A stretch of 64,000 nucleotides of DNA, from contig NW_027018098.1 of assembly GCF_032854445.1 (NCBI RefSeq), positions 19,857-83,856 on the forward strand, written 5' to 3'. Source of the DNA: Liolophura sinensis. Its lineage: Eukaryota; Mollusca; Polyplacophora; Chitonida; Chitonidae. Below the pieces are notes generated by a model that saw nothing but the letters and a program-made list of their open reading frames with translations, was not told the DNA's origin and did no database searches. Position 1 is the stretch's first letter. Each line of letters begins with the position of its first letter. Below are positions 35,624 to 47,166 of the stretch, piece by piece. The translations under genes and the position numbers were made by a program.

Positions 35624-38600
35624 CGATTTCAATTAGCAAAAGGACCAGGCAAAAATCCAAAAGTGGAAAAAATGTTCCAATGCTGCTGGTAAGAGGCTAA
35701 TCCGACGTATTTTGTGACGAGAAATCGAATGGTGCAAACCGCGTTGCTCTCCGACCAATACTTTTGGCTGTAGCCACAATTGAATCATCATTTATGTCAA
35801 AATCACGTGCCCAGCAACGGCTCTTACTCCATGGAAACCAAGGAAATTTGCAATTTTTCAACAGCTGGAGATGCCTGACCCAATTGCGCATCTTTTGGCA
35901 CCTTATTGATGTGGGTCAGTGTTCAATTGTACTTTTTACAGCAGACTGTATCAAGTACCTTGTGTTTTTTATATAAAAATGGTGTGGTTTTTCTACATGT
36001 AGATAAAGACATTGAGTTTATCTTCGACTTAGAAGTAAGACATTTGCTGGGTGAGTGAAATGGGCTTGGCCCAAAGATTTGACGTCTTCTGGGCTACCGA
36101 AGGGCACATAACTTATAATCAAAAGTTGAATATAGTAATGACCAGTCGCGATGGTACATAGTACATGTAGCCGATTTCAATTAGCAAAAGGACCAGGCAA
36201 AAATCCAAAAGTGGAAAAAATGTTCCAATACTGCTTGTAAGAGGCTAATCCGACGTATTTTGTGACGAGAAATCGAATGGTGCAAACCGCGTTGCTCTCC
36301 GACCAATACTTTTGGCTGTAGCCACAATTGAATCATCATTTAGGTCAAAATCACGTGCCCAGCAACGGCTCTTACTCCATGGAAACCAAGGAAATTTGCA
36401 ATTTTTCAACAGCTGGAGATGCCTGACCCAAATGCGCATCTTCTGGCACCTTATTGATGTGGGTCAGTGTTCAATTGTACTTTTTACAGCAGACTGTATC
36501 AAGTACCTTGTGTTTTTTATATAAAAATGGTGTGGTTTTTCTACATGTAGATAAAGACATTGAGTTTATCTTCGACTTAGAAGTAAGACATTTGCTGGGT
36601 GAGTTAAATGGGCTTGGCCCAAAGATTTGACGTCTTCTGGGCTACCGAAGGGCACATAACTTATAATCAAAAGTTGAATATAGTAATGACCAGTCGCGAT
36701 GGTACATAGTACATGTAGCCGATTTCAATTAGCAAAAGGACCAGGCAAAAATCCAAAAGTGGAAAAAATGCTCCAATGCTGCTGGTAAGAGGCTAATCCG
36801 ACGTATTTTGTGACGAGAAATCGAATGGTGCAAACCGCGTTGCTCTCCGACCAATACTTTTGGCTGTAGCCACAATTGAATCATCATTTATGTCAAAATC
36901 ACGTGCCCAGCAACGGCTCTTACTCCATGGAAACCAAGGAAATTTGCAATTTTTCAACAGCTGGAGATGCCTGACCCAATTGCGCATCTTTTGGCACCTT
37001 ATTGATGTGGGTCAGTGTTCAATTGTACTTTTTACAGCAGACTGTATCAAGTACCTTGTGTTTTTTATATAAAAATGGTGTGGTTTTTCTACATGTAGAT
37101 AAAGACATTGAGTTTATCTTCGACTTAGAAGTAAGACATTTGCTGGGTGAGTTAAATGGGCTTGGCCCAAAGATTTGACGTCTTCTGGGCTACCGAAGGG
37201 CACATAACTTATAATCAAAAGTTGAATATAGTAATGACCAGTCGCGATGGTACATAGTACATGTAGCCCATTTCAATTAGCAAAAGGACCAGGCAAAAAT
37301 CCAAAAGTGGAAAAAATGTTCCAATGCTGCTGGTAAGAGGCTAATTCGACGTATTTTGTGACGAGAAATCGAATGGTGCAAACCGCGTTGCTCTCCGACC
37401 AATACTTTTGGCTGTAGCCACAATTGAATCATCATTTATGTCAAAATCACGTGCCCAGCAACGGCTCTTACTCCATGGAAACCAAGGAAATTTCCAATTT
37501 TTCAACAGCTGGAGATGCCTGACCCAATTGCGCATCTTTTGGCACCTTATTGATGTGGGTCAGTGTTCAATTGTACTTTTTACAGCAGACTGTATCAAGT
37601 ACCTTGTGTTTTTTATATAAAAATGGTGTGGTTTTTCTACATGTAGATAAAGACATTAAGTTTATCTTCGACTTAGAAGTAAGACATTTGCTGGGTGAGT
37701 TAAATGGGCTTGGCCCAAAGATTTGACGTCTTCTGGGCTACCGAAGGGCACATAACTTATAATCAAAAGTTGAATATAGTGATGACCAGTCGCGATGGTA
37801 CATAGTACATGTAGCCGATTTCAATTAGCAAAAGGACCAGGCAAAAATCCAAAAGTGGAAAAAATGTTCCAATGCTGCTGGTAAGAGGCTAATCCGACGT
37901 ATTTTGTGACGAGAAATCGAATGGTGCAAACCGCGTTGCTCTCCGACCAATACTTTTGGCTGTAGCCACAATTGAATCATCATTTATGTCAAAATCACGT
38001 GCCCAGCAACGGCTCTTACTCCATGGAAACCAAGGAAATTTCCAATTTTTCAACAGCTGGAGATGCCTGACCCAATTGCGCATCTTTTGGCACCTTATTG
38101 ATGTGGGTCAGTGTTCAATTGTACTTTTTACAGCAGACTGTATCAAGTACCTTGTGTTTTTTATATAAAAATGGTGTGGTTTTCCTACATGTAGATAAAG
38201 AGATTAAGTTTATCTTCGACTTAGAAGTAAGACATTTGCTGGGTGAGTTAAATGGGCTTGGCCCAAAGATTTGACGTCTTCTGGGCTACCGAAGGGCACA
38301 TAACTTATAATCAAAAGTTGAATATAGTAATGACCAGTCGCGATGGTACATAGTACATGTAGCCGATTTCAATTAGCAAAAGGACCAGGCAAAAATCCAA
38401 AAGTGGAAAAAATGTTCCAATGCTGCTGGTAAGAGGCTAATCCGACGTATTTTGTGACGAGAAATCGAATGGTGCAAACCGCGTTGCTCTCCGACTAATA
38501 CTTTTGGCTGTAGCCACAATTGAATCATCATTTATGTCAAAATCACGTGCCCAGCAACGGCTCTTACTCCATGGAAACCAAGGAAATTTGCAATTTTTCA

Positions 38601-40555
38601 ACAGCTGGAGATGCCTGACCCAATTGCGCATCTTTTGGCACCTTATTGATGTGGGTCAGTGTTCAATTGTACTTTTTACAGCAGACTGTATCAAGTACCT
38701 TGTGTTTTTTATATAAAAATGGTGTGGTTTTTCTACATGTAGATAAAGAGATTAAGTTTATCTTCGACTTAGAAGTAAGACATTTGCTGGGTGAGTTAAA
38801 TGGGCTTGGCCCAAAGATTTGACATCTTCTGGGCTACCGAAGGGCACATAACTTATAATCAAAAGTTGAATATAGTAATGACCAGTCGCGATGGTACATA
38901 GTACATGTAGCCGATTTCAATTAGCAAAAGGACCAGGCAAAAATCCAAAAGTGGAAAAAATGTTCCAATGCTGCTGGTAAGAGGCTAATCCGACGTATTT
39001 TGTGACGAGAAATCGAATGGTGCAAACCGCGTTGCTCTCCGACCAATACTTTTGGCTGTAGCCACAATTGAATCATCATTTATGTCAAAATCACGTGCCC
39101 AGCAACGGCTCTTACTCCATGGAAACCAAGGAAATTTGCAATTTTTCAACACCTGGAGATGCCTGACCCAATTGCGCATCTTTTGGCACCTTATTGATGT
39201 GGGTCAGTGTTCAATTGTACTTTTTACAGCAGACTGTATCAAGTACCTTGTGGTTTTTATATAAAAATGGTGTGGTTTTTCTACATGTAGATAAAGAGAT
39301 TAAGTTTATCTTCGACTTAGAAGTAAGACATTTGCTGGGTGAGTTAAATGGGCTTGGCCCAAAGATTTGACGTCTTCTGGGCTACCGAAGGGCACATAAC
39401 TTATAATCAAAAGTTGAATATAGTAATGACCAGTCGCGATGGTACATAGTACATGTAGCCCATTTCAATTAGCAAAAGGACCAGGCAAAAATCCAAAAGT
39501 GGAAAAAATGTTCCAATGCTGCTGGTAAGAGGCTAATCCGACGTATTTTGTGACGAGAAATCGAATGGTGCAAACCGCGTTGCTCTCCGACCAATACTTT
39601 TGGCTGTAGCCACAATTGAATCATCATTTATGTCAAAATCACGTGCCCAGCAACGGCTCTTACTCCATGGAAACCAAGGAAATTTCCAATTTTTCAACAG
39701 CTGGAGATGCCTGACCCAAATGCGCATCTTTTGGCACCTTATTGATGTGGGTCAGTGTTCAATTGTACTTTTTACAGCAGACTGTATCAAGTACCTTGTG
39801 TTTTTTATATAAAAATGGTGTGGTTTTTCTACATGTAGATAAAGACATTGAGTTTATCTTCGACTTAGAAGTAAGACATTTGCTGGGTGAGTTAAATGGG
39901 CTTGGCCCAAAGATTTGACATCTTCTGGGCTACCGAAGGGCACATAACTTATAATCAAAAGTTGAATATAGTAATGACCAGTCGCGATGGTACATAGTAC
40001 ATGTAGCCGATTTCAATTAGCAAAAGGACCAGGCAAAAATCCAAAAGTGGAAAAAATGTTCCAATACTGCTTGTAAGAGGCTAATCCGACGTATTTTGTG
40101 ACGAGAAATCGAATGGTGCAAACCGCGTTGCTCTCCGACCAATACTTTTGGCTGTAGCCACAATTGAATCATCATTTATGTCAAAATCACGTGCCCAGCA
40201 ACGGCTCTTACTCCATGGAAACCAAGGAAATTTGCAATTTTTCAACAGCTGGAGATGCCTGACCCAATTGCGCATCTTTTGGCACCTTATTGATGTGGGT
40301 CAGTGTTCAATTGTACTTTTTACAGCAGACTGTATCAAGTACCTTGTGTTTTTTATATAAAAAATGGTGTGGTTTTTCTACATGTAGATAAAGAGATTAA
40401 GTTTATCTTCGACTTAGAAGTAAGACATTTGCTGGGTGAGTGAAATGGGCTTGGCCAAAGATTTGACGTCTTCTGGGCTACCGAAGGGCACATAACTTAT
40501 AATCAAAAGTTGAATATAGTAATGACCAGTCGCGATGGTACATAGTACATGTAGC
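31788..40555. repeat. HOR block: 8-mer (4384 bp) in two copies
   Basis: Copies 59-66 (31788-36171) pair with copies 67-74 (36172-40555) at 4384 bp. Members in order carry: CATTTAGGTC with CTGCTTGTAAG; GCTCC ending in GTAGCCCATTTC; CTAATTCGACG with GTGATGACC; a GAGATTAAG member; a GACATC member; GTGGTTTTTATA; CCCAAATGCGC; and GAGTGAAATGG. Copy 74 combines CTGCTTGTAAG (expected for the next unit's first member) with GAGTGAAATGG (expected for the eighth member). It looks like a recombinant of the two and marks the end of this HOR, close to where the indel-rich patch starts. Confidence 0.82.
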
Positions 40556-43500
40556 CGATTTCAATTAGCAAAAGGACCAGGCAAAATCCAAAAGTGGAAA
40601 AAATGCTCCAATGCTGCTGGTAAGAGGCTAATCCGACGTATTTTGTGACGAGAAATCGAATGGTGCAAACCGCGTTGCTCTCCAACCAATACTTTTTGGC
40701 TGTAGCCACAATTGAATCATCAATTATGTCAAAATCACCTGCCCAGCATCGCTCTTACTCCATGGAAACCAAGGAAATTTCCAATTTTTCAACACCTGGA
40801 GATGCCTGACCCAATTGCGCATCTTTTGGCACCTTATTGATGTGGGGTCAGTGTTCAATTGTACTTTTTTACAGCAGACTGTAATCAAGTACCTTGTGTT
40901 TTTTATATAAAAATGGTGTGGTTTTTCTACATGTAGATAAAGACATTGAGTTTATCTTCGACTTAGAAGTAGACATTTGCTGGGTGAGTTAAATGGGCTT
41001 GGCCCAAAGATTTGACGTCTTCTGGGCTACCGAAGGGCACATAACTTATAATCAAAATAGTAATGACCAAGTCGCGATTGTACATAGTACATGTAGCCGA
41101 TTTCAATTAGCAAAAGGACCAGGCAAAAATCCAAAAGTGGAAAAAATGTTCCAATGCTGCTGGTAAGGAGGCTAATCCGACGTATTTTGTGACGAGAAAT
41201 CGAATGGGTGCAAACCGCGTTGCTCTCCGACCAATACTTTTGGCTGTAGCCACAATTGAATCATCATTTATGTCAAAATCACGTGCCCAGCAAACGGCTC
41301 TTACTCCATGGAAACCAAGGAAATTTGCAATTTTTCAACAGCTGGAGATGCCTGACCCAATTGCGCATCTTTTGGCACCTTATTGATGTGGGTCAGTGTT
41401 CAATTGTACTTTTTACAGCAGACTGTATCAAGTACCTTGTGTTTTTTATATAAAAATGGTGTGGTTTTTTCTACATGTAGATAAAGAGATTAAGTTTATC
41501 TTCGACTTAGAAGTAAGACATTTGCTGGGTGAGTTAAATGGGCTTGGCCCAAAGATTTGACATCTTCTGGGCTACCGAAGGCACATAACTTATAATCAAA
41601 AGATGAATATAGTAATGACCAGTCGCGATTGTACATAGTACATGTAGCCGATTTCAATTAGCAAAAGGACCAGGCAAATATCCAAAAGTGGAAAAAATGC
41701 TCCAATGCTGCTGGTAAGAGGCTAATCCGACGTATTTTGTGACGAGAAATCGAATGGTGCAAACCGCGTTGCTCTCCGACCAATACTTTTGGCTGTAGCC
41801 ACAATTGAATCATCATTTATGTCAAAATCACGTGCCCAGCAACGGCTCTTACCTCCATGGAAACCAAGGAAATTTCCAATTTTTCAACAGCTGGAGATGC
41901 CTGACCCAAATGCGCATCTTTTGGCACCTTATTGATGTGGGTCAGTGTTCAATTGTACTTTTTACAGCAGACTGTATCAAGTACCTTGTGTTTTTTATAT
42001 AAAAATGGTGTGGTTTTTCTACATGTAGATAAAGACATTGAGTTTATCTTCGACTTAGAAGTAAGACATTTTGCTGGGTGAGTTAAATGGGCTTGGCCCA
42101 AAGATTTGACGTCTTCTGGGCTACCGAAGGGCACATAACTTATAATCAAAAGTTGAATATAGTAATGACCAGTCGCGATGGTACATAGTACAATGTAGCC
42201 GATTTCAATTAGCAAAAGGACCAGGCAAAAATCCAAAAGTGGAAAAAATGCTCCAATGCTGCTGGTAAGAGGCTAATCCGACGTATTTTGTGACGAGAAA
42301 TCGAATGGTGCAAACCGCGTTGCTCTCCGACCAATACTTTTGCTGTAGCCACAATTGAATCATCATTTATGTCAAAAATCACGTGCCCAGCAATGGCTCT
42401 TACTCCATGGAAAACCAAGGAAATTTGCAATTTTTCAACACCTGGAGATGCCTGACCCAATTGCGCATCTTTTGGCACCTTATTTAAGTGGGTCAGTGTT
42501 CAAATGTACTTTTTACAGCAGACTGTATCAAGTACCTTGTGTTTTTTATATAAAAATGGTGTGGTTTTTCTACATGTAGATTAAAGACATTGAGTTTATC
42601 TTCGACTTAGAAGTAAGACATTTGCTGGGTGAGTTAAATGGGCTTGGCCCAAAGATTTGACATCTTCTGGGCTACCGAAGGGCACATAACTTATAATCAA
42701 AAGTTGAATATAGTAATGACCAGTCGCGATTGTACATAGTACATGTAGCCGATTTCAATTAGCAAAAGGACCAGGCAAAAATCCAAAAGTGGAAAAAATG
42801 TTCCAATGCTGCTGGTAAGAGGCTAATCCGACGTATTTTGTGACGAGAAATCGAATGGTGCAAACCGCGTTGCTCTCCGACCAATACTTTTGGCTGTAGC
42901 CACAATTGAATCATCATTTATGTCAAAATCACGTGCCCAGCAACGGCTCTTACTCCATGGAAACCAAGGAAATTTGCAATTTTTTCAACACCTGGAGATG
43001 CCTGACCCAATTGCGCATCCTTTTGGCACCTTATTGATGTGGGTCAGTGTTCAATTGTACTTTTTACAGCAGACTGTATCAAGTACCTTGTGGTTTTTTA
43101 TATAAAAATGGTGTGGTTTTTCTACATGTAGATAAAGAGATTAAGTTTATCTTCGACTTAGAAGTAAGACATTTGCTGGGTGAGTTAAATGGGCTTGGCC
43201 CAAAGATTTGACATCTTCTGGGCTACCGAAAGGGCACATAACTTATAATCAAAAGATGAATATAGTAATGACCAGTCGCGATTGTAACATAGTACATGTA
43301 GCCGATTTCAATTAGCAAAAGGACCAGGCAAATATCCAAAAGTGGAAAAAAATGCTCCAATGCTGCTGGTAAGAGGCTAATCCGACGTATTTTGTGACGA
43401 GAAATCGAATGGTGCAAACCGCGTTGCTCTCCGACCAATACTTTTGGCTGTAGCCACAATTGAATCATCATTTATGTCAAAATCACGTGCCCAGCAACGG

Positions 43501-46010
43501 CTCTTACCTCCATGGAAACCAAGGAAATTTCCAATTTTTCAAACAGCTGGAGATGCCTGACCCAAATGCGCATCTTTTGGCACCTTTATTGATGTGGGTC
43601 AGTGTTCAATTGTACTTTTTACAGCAGACTGTATCAAGTACCTTGTGTTTTTTATATAAAAATGGTGTGGTTTTTCTACATGTAAGATAAAGGACATTGA
43701 GTTTATCTTCGACTTAGAAGTAAGACATTTGCTGGGTGAGTTAAATGGGCTTGGCCCAAAGATTTGGACGTCTTCTGGGCTACCGAAGGGCACATAACTT
43801 ATAATCAAAAGTTGAATATAGTAATGACCAGTCGCGATGGTACATAGTACATGTAGCCGATTTCAATTAGCAAAAGGACCAGGCAAAAATCCAAAAGTGG
43901 AAAAAATGCTCCAATGCTGCTGGTAAGAGGCTAATCCGACGTATTTTGTGACGAGAAATCGAATGGTGCAAACCGCGTTGCTCTCCGACCAATACTTTTG
44001 GCTGTAGCCACAATTGAATCATCATTTATGTCAAAATCACGTGCCCAGCAATGGCTCTTACTCCATGGAAACCAAGGAAATTTGCAATTTTTCAACACCT
44101 GGAGATGCCTGACCCAATGCGCCATCTTTTGGCACCTTATTGATGTGGGTCAGTGTTCAATTGTACTTTTTACAGCAGACTGTATCAAGTACCTTGTGTT
44201 TTTTATATAAAAAATGGTGTGGTTTTTCTACATGTAGATAAAGACATTGAGTTTATCTTCGACTTAGAAGTAAGACATTTGCTGGGTGAGTGAAATGGGC
44301 TTGGCCCAAAGATTTGACGTCTTCTGGGCTACCGAAGGGCCACATAACTTATAATCAAAAGTTGAATATAGTAATGACCCAGTCGCGATGGTACATAGTA
44401 CATGTAGCCGATTTCAATTAGCAAAAGGACCAGGCAAAAATCCAAAAGTGGAAAAAATGTTCCAATGCTGCTGGTAAGAGGCTAATCCGACGTATTTTGT
44501 GACGAGAAATCGAATGGTGCAAACCGCGTTGCTCTCCGACCAATACTTTTGGCTGTAGCCACAATTGAATCATCATTTATGTCAAAATCACGTGCCCCAG
44601 CAACGGCTCTTACTCCATGGAAACCAAGGAAAATTTCCAATTTTTTCAACAGCTGGAGATGGCCTGACCCAATTGCGCATCTTTTGGCACCTTATTGATG
44701 TGGGTCAGTGTTCAATTGTACTTTTTACAGCAGGACTGTATCAAGTACCTTGTGGTTTTTATATAAAAATGGTGTTTTTATATAAAAATGGTGTGGTTTT
44801 TCTACATGTAGATAAAGAGATTAAGTTTATCTTCGACTTAGAAGTAAGACATTTGCTGGGTGAATTAAATGGGCTTGGCCCAAAGATTTGACATCTTCTG
44901 GGCTACCGAAGGGCACATAACTTATAATCAAAAGATGAATATAGTAATGACCAGTCGCGATTGTACATAGTACATGTAGCCGATTTCAATTAGCAAAAGG
45001 ACCAGGCAAATATCCAAAAGTGGAAAAAATGCTCCAATGCTGCTGGTAAGAGGCTAATCCGACGTATTTTGTGACGAGAAATCGAATGGTGCAAACCGCG
45101 TTGCTCTCCGACCAATACTTTTGGCTGTAGCCACAATTGAATCATCATTTATGTCAAAATCACGTGCCCAGCAACGGCTCTTACTCCATGGAAACCAAGG
45201 AAATTTCCAATTTTTCAACAGCTGGAGATGCCTGACCCAAATGCGCATCTTTTGGCACCTTATTGATGTGGGTCAGTGTTCAATTGTACTTTTTACAGCA
45301 GACTGTATCAAGTACCTTGTGTTTTTTATATAAAAATGGTGTGGTTTTTCTACATGTAGATAAAGACATTGAGTTTATCTCTGACTTAGAAGTAAGACAT
45401 TTGCTGGGTGAGTTAAATGGGCTTGGCCCAAAGATTTGACGTCTTCTGGGCTACCGAAGGGCACATAACTTATAATCAAAAGTTGAATATAGTAATGACC
45501 AGTCGCGATGGTACATAGTACATGTAGCCGATTTCAATTAGCAAAAGGACCAGGCAAAAATCCAAAAGTGGAAAAAATGCTCCAATGCTGCTGGTAAGAG
45601 GCTAATCCGACGTATTTTGTGACGAGAAATCAAATGGTGCAAACCGCGTTGCTCTCCGACCAATACTTTTGGCTGTAGCCACAATTGAATCATCATTTAT
45701 GTCAAAATCACGTGCCCAGCAATGGCTCTTACTCCATGGAAACCAAGGAAATTTGCAATTTTTCAACACCTGGAGATGCCTGACCCAATTGCGCATCTTT
45801 TTGGCACCTTATTTAAGTGGGTCAGTGTTCAAATGTACTTTTTACAGCAGACTGTATCAAGTACCTTGTGTTTTTTATATAAAAATGGTGTGGTTTTTCT
45901 ACATGTAGATAAAGACATTGAGTTTATCTTCGACTTAGAAGTAAGACATTTGCTGGGTGAGTTAAATGGGCTTGGCCCAAAGATTTGACATCTTCCCGAA
46001 GGGCACATAA
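40360..46010. other. Indel-rich patch 2
   Basis: Roughly fifty small indels lie in about 5.6 kb, mainly one-base insertions such as TGGGGTCA, CTGTAATCAAG, GGTAAGGAGG, GCAAACGG, TACAATGTAG, GAAAACCAAG, CGAAAGGG, TGTAACAT, GGGCCACAT, GACCCAGTCG and GCAGGACTG, plus a few larger events. Nine monomers (40081 to 45054, matching positions) span 4973 bp instead of 4932. Most indels are private to one copy, although CTTACCTCC is shared by copies 77 and 80. The patch coincides with the 3-mer HOR block. It is most likely lower-accuracy assembly sequence; genuine relaxed homogenisation is the alternative. Confidence 0.75.
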
Positions 46011-46070
46011 CTTATAATCAAAAGTTGAATATAGTAATGACCAGTCGCGATTGTACATAGTACATGTAGC
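41098..46070. repeat. HOR block: 3-mer (about 1.65 kb) in three copies
   Basis: The units are 41098-42749, 42750-44408 and 44409-46070. In each, the first monomer has GAGATTAAG and GATGAATATAG, the second has GGCAAATATCC, GCTCC and CCCAAATGCGC, and the third has the CAATGGCTC variant. The third members at 42.4 and 45.8 kb also share TTATTTAAGTGGG and TTCAAATGTAC; the middle one (43.9 kb) lacks these. Unit lengths (1652, 1659, 1662) exceed 3 x 548 = 1644 because of the many small insertions in this region. The HOR signal is clear despite the indels. Confidence 0.82.
44756..44793. repeat. 19-bp tandem duplication inside copy 82
   Basis: A 19-bp unit beginning TTTTTATATAAAAATGG is present twice in direct tandem (44756-44774 and 44775-44793). 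No other monomer has it. It duplicates the conserved 14-bp AT palindrome, a plausible site for replication slippage. It lies inside indel-rich patch 2, so an assembly or read error is also possible. Confidence 0.8.
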
Positions 46071-47166
46071 CGATTTCAATTAGCAAAAGGACCAGGCAAA
46101 AATCCAAAAGTGGAAAAAATGTTCCAATACTGCTGGTAAGAGGCTAATCCGACGTATTTTGTGACGAGAAATCGAATGGTGCAAACCGCGTTGCTCTCCG
46201 ACCAATACTTTTGGCTGTAGCCACAATTGAATCATCATTTATGTCAAAATCACGTGCCCAGCAACGGCTCTTACTCCATGGAAACCAAGGAAATTTCCAA
46301 TTTTTCAACAGCTGGAGATGCCTGACCCAATTGCGCATCTTTTGGCACCTTATTGATGTGGGTCAGTGTTCAATTGTACTTTTTACAGCAGACTGTATCA
46401 AGTACCTTGTGTTTTTTATATAAAAATGGTGTGGTTTTTCTACATGTAGATAAAGACATTGAGTTTATCTTCGACTTAGAAGTAAGACATTTGCTGGGTG
46501 AGTGAAATGGGCTTGGCCCAAAGATTTGACGTCTTCTGGGCTACCGAAGGGCACATAACTTATAATCAAAAGTTGAATATAGTAATGACCAGTCGCGATG
46601 GTACATAGTACATGTAGCCGATTTCAATTAGCAAAAGCACCAGGCAAAAATCCAAAAGTGGAAAAAATGTTCCAATACTGCTGGTAAGAGGCTAATCCGA
46701 CGTATTTTGTGACGAGAAATCGAATGGTGCAAACCGCGTTGCTCTCCGACCAATACTTTTGGCTGTAGCCACAATTGAATCATCATTTATGTCAAAATCA
46801 CGTGCCCAGCAACGGCTCTTACTCCATGGAAACCAAGGAAATTTCCAATTTTTCAACACCTGGAGATGCCTGACCCAAATGCGCATCTTTTGGCACCTTA
46901 TTGATGTGGGTCAGTGTTCAATTGTACTTTTTACAGCAGACTGTATCAAGTACCTTGTGTTTTTTATATAAAAATGGTGTGGTTTTTCTACATGTAGATA
47001 AAGACATTGAGTTTATCTTCGACTTAGAAGTAAGACATTTGCTGGGTGAGTGAAATGGGCTTGGCCCAAAGATTTGACGTCTTCTGGGCTACCGAAGGGC
47101 ACATAACTTATAATCAAAAGTTGAATATAGTAATGACCAGTCGCGATTGTACATAGTACATGTAGC
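46071..47166. repeat. Satellite monomers 85-86, no clear local HOR
   Basis: These two monomers both have CCAATACTGCTGG and GAGTGAAATGG. Copy 86 combines CCCAAATGCGC with the TCCAATT/CAACACC haplotype, a combination not seen in the CCCAAATGCGC monomers upstream, and it has GCAAAAGCACC. Indel density returns to background here. Confidence 0.8.

Noticed and set aside
44565-44891. Longest forward frame (108 codons) as a real coding region
   Set aside because: It is produced by chance joining of short satellite frames through single-base insertions and a 19-bp duplication inside an indel-rich patch; no other monomer has it.
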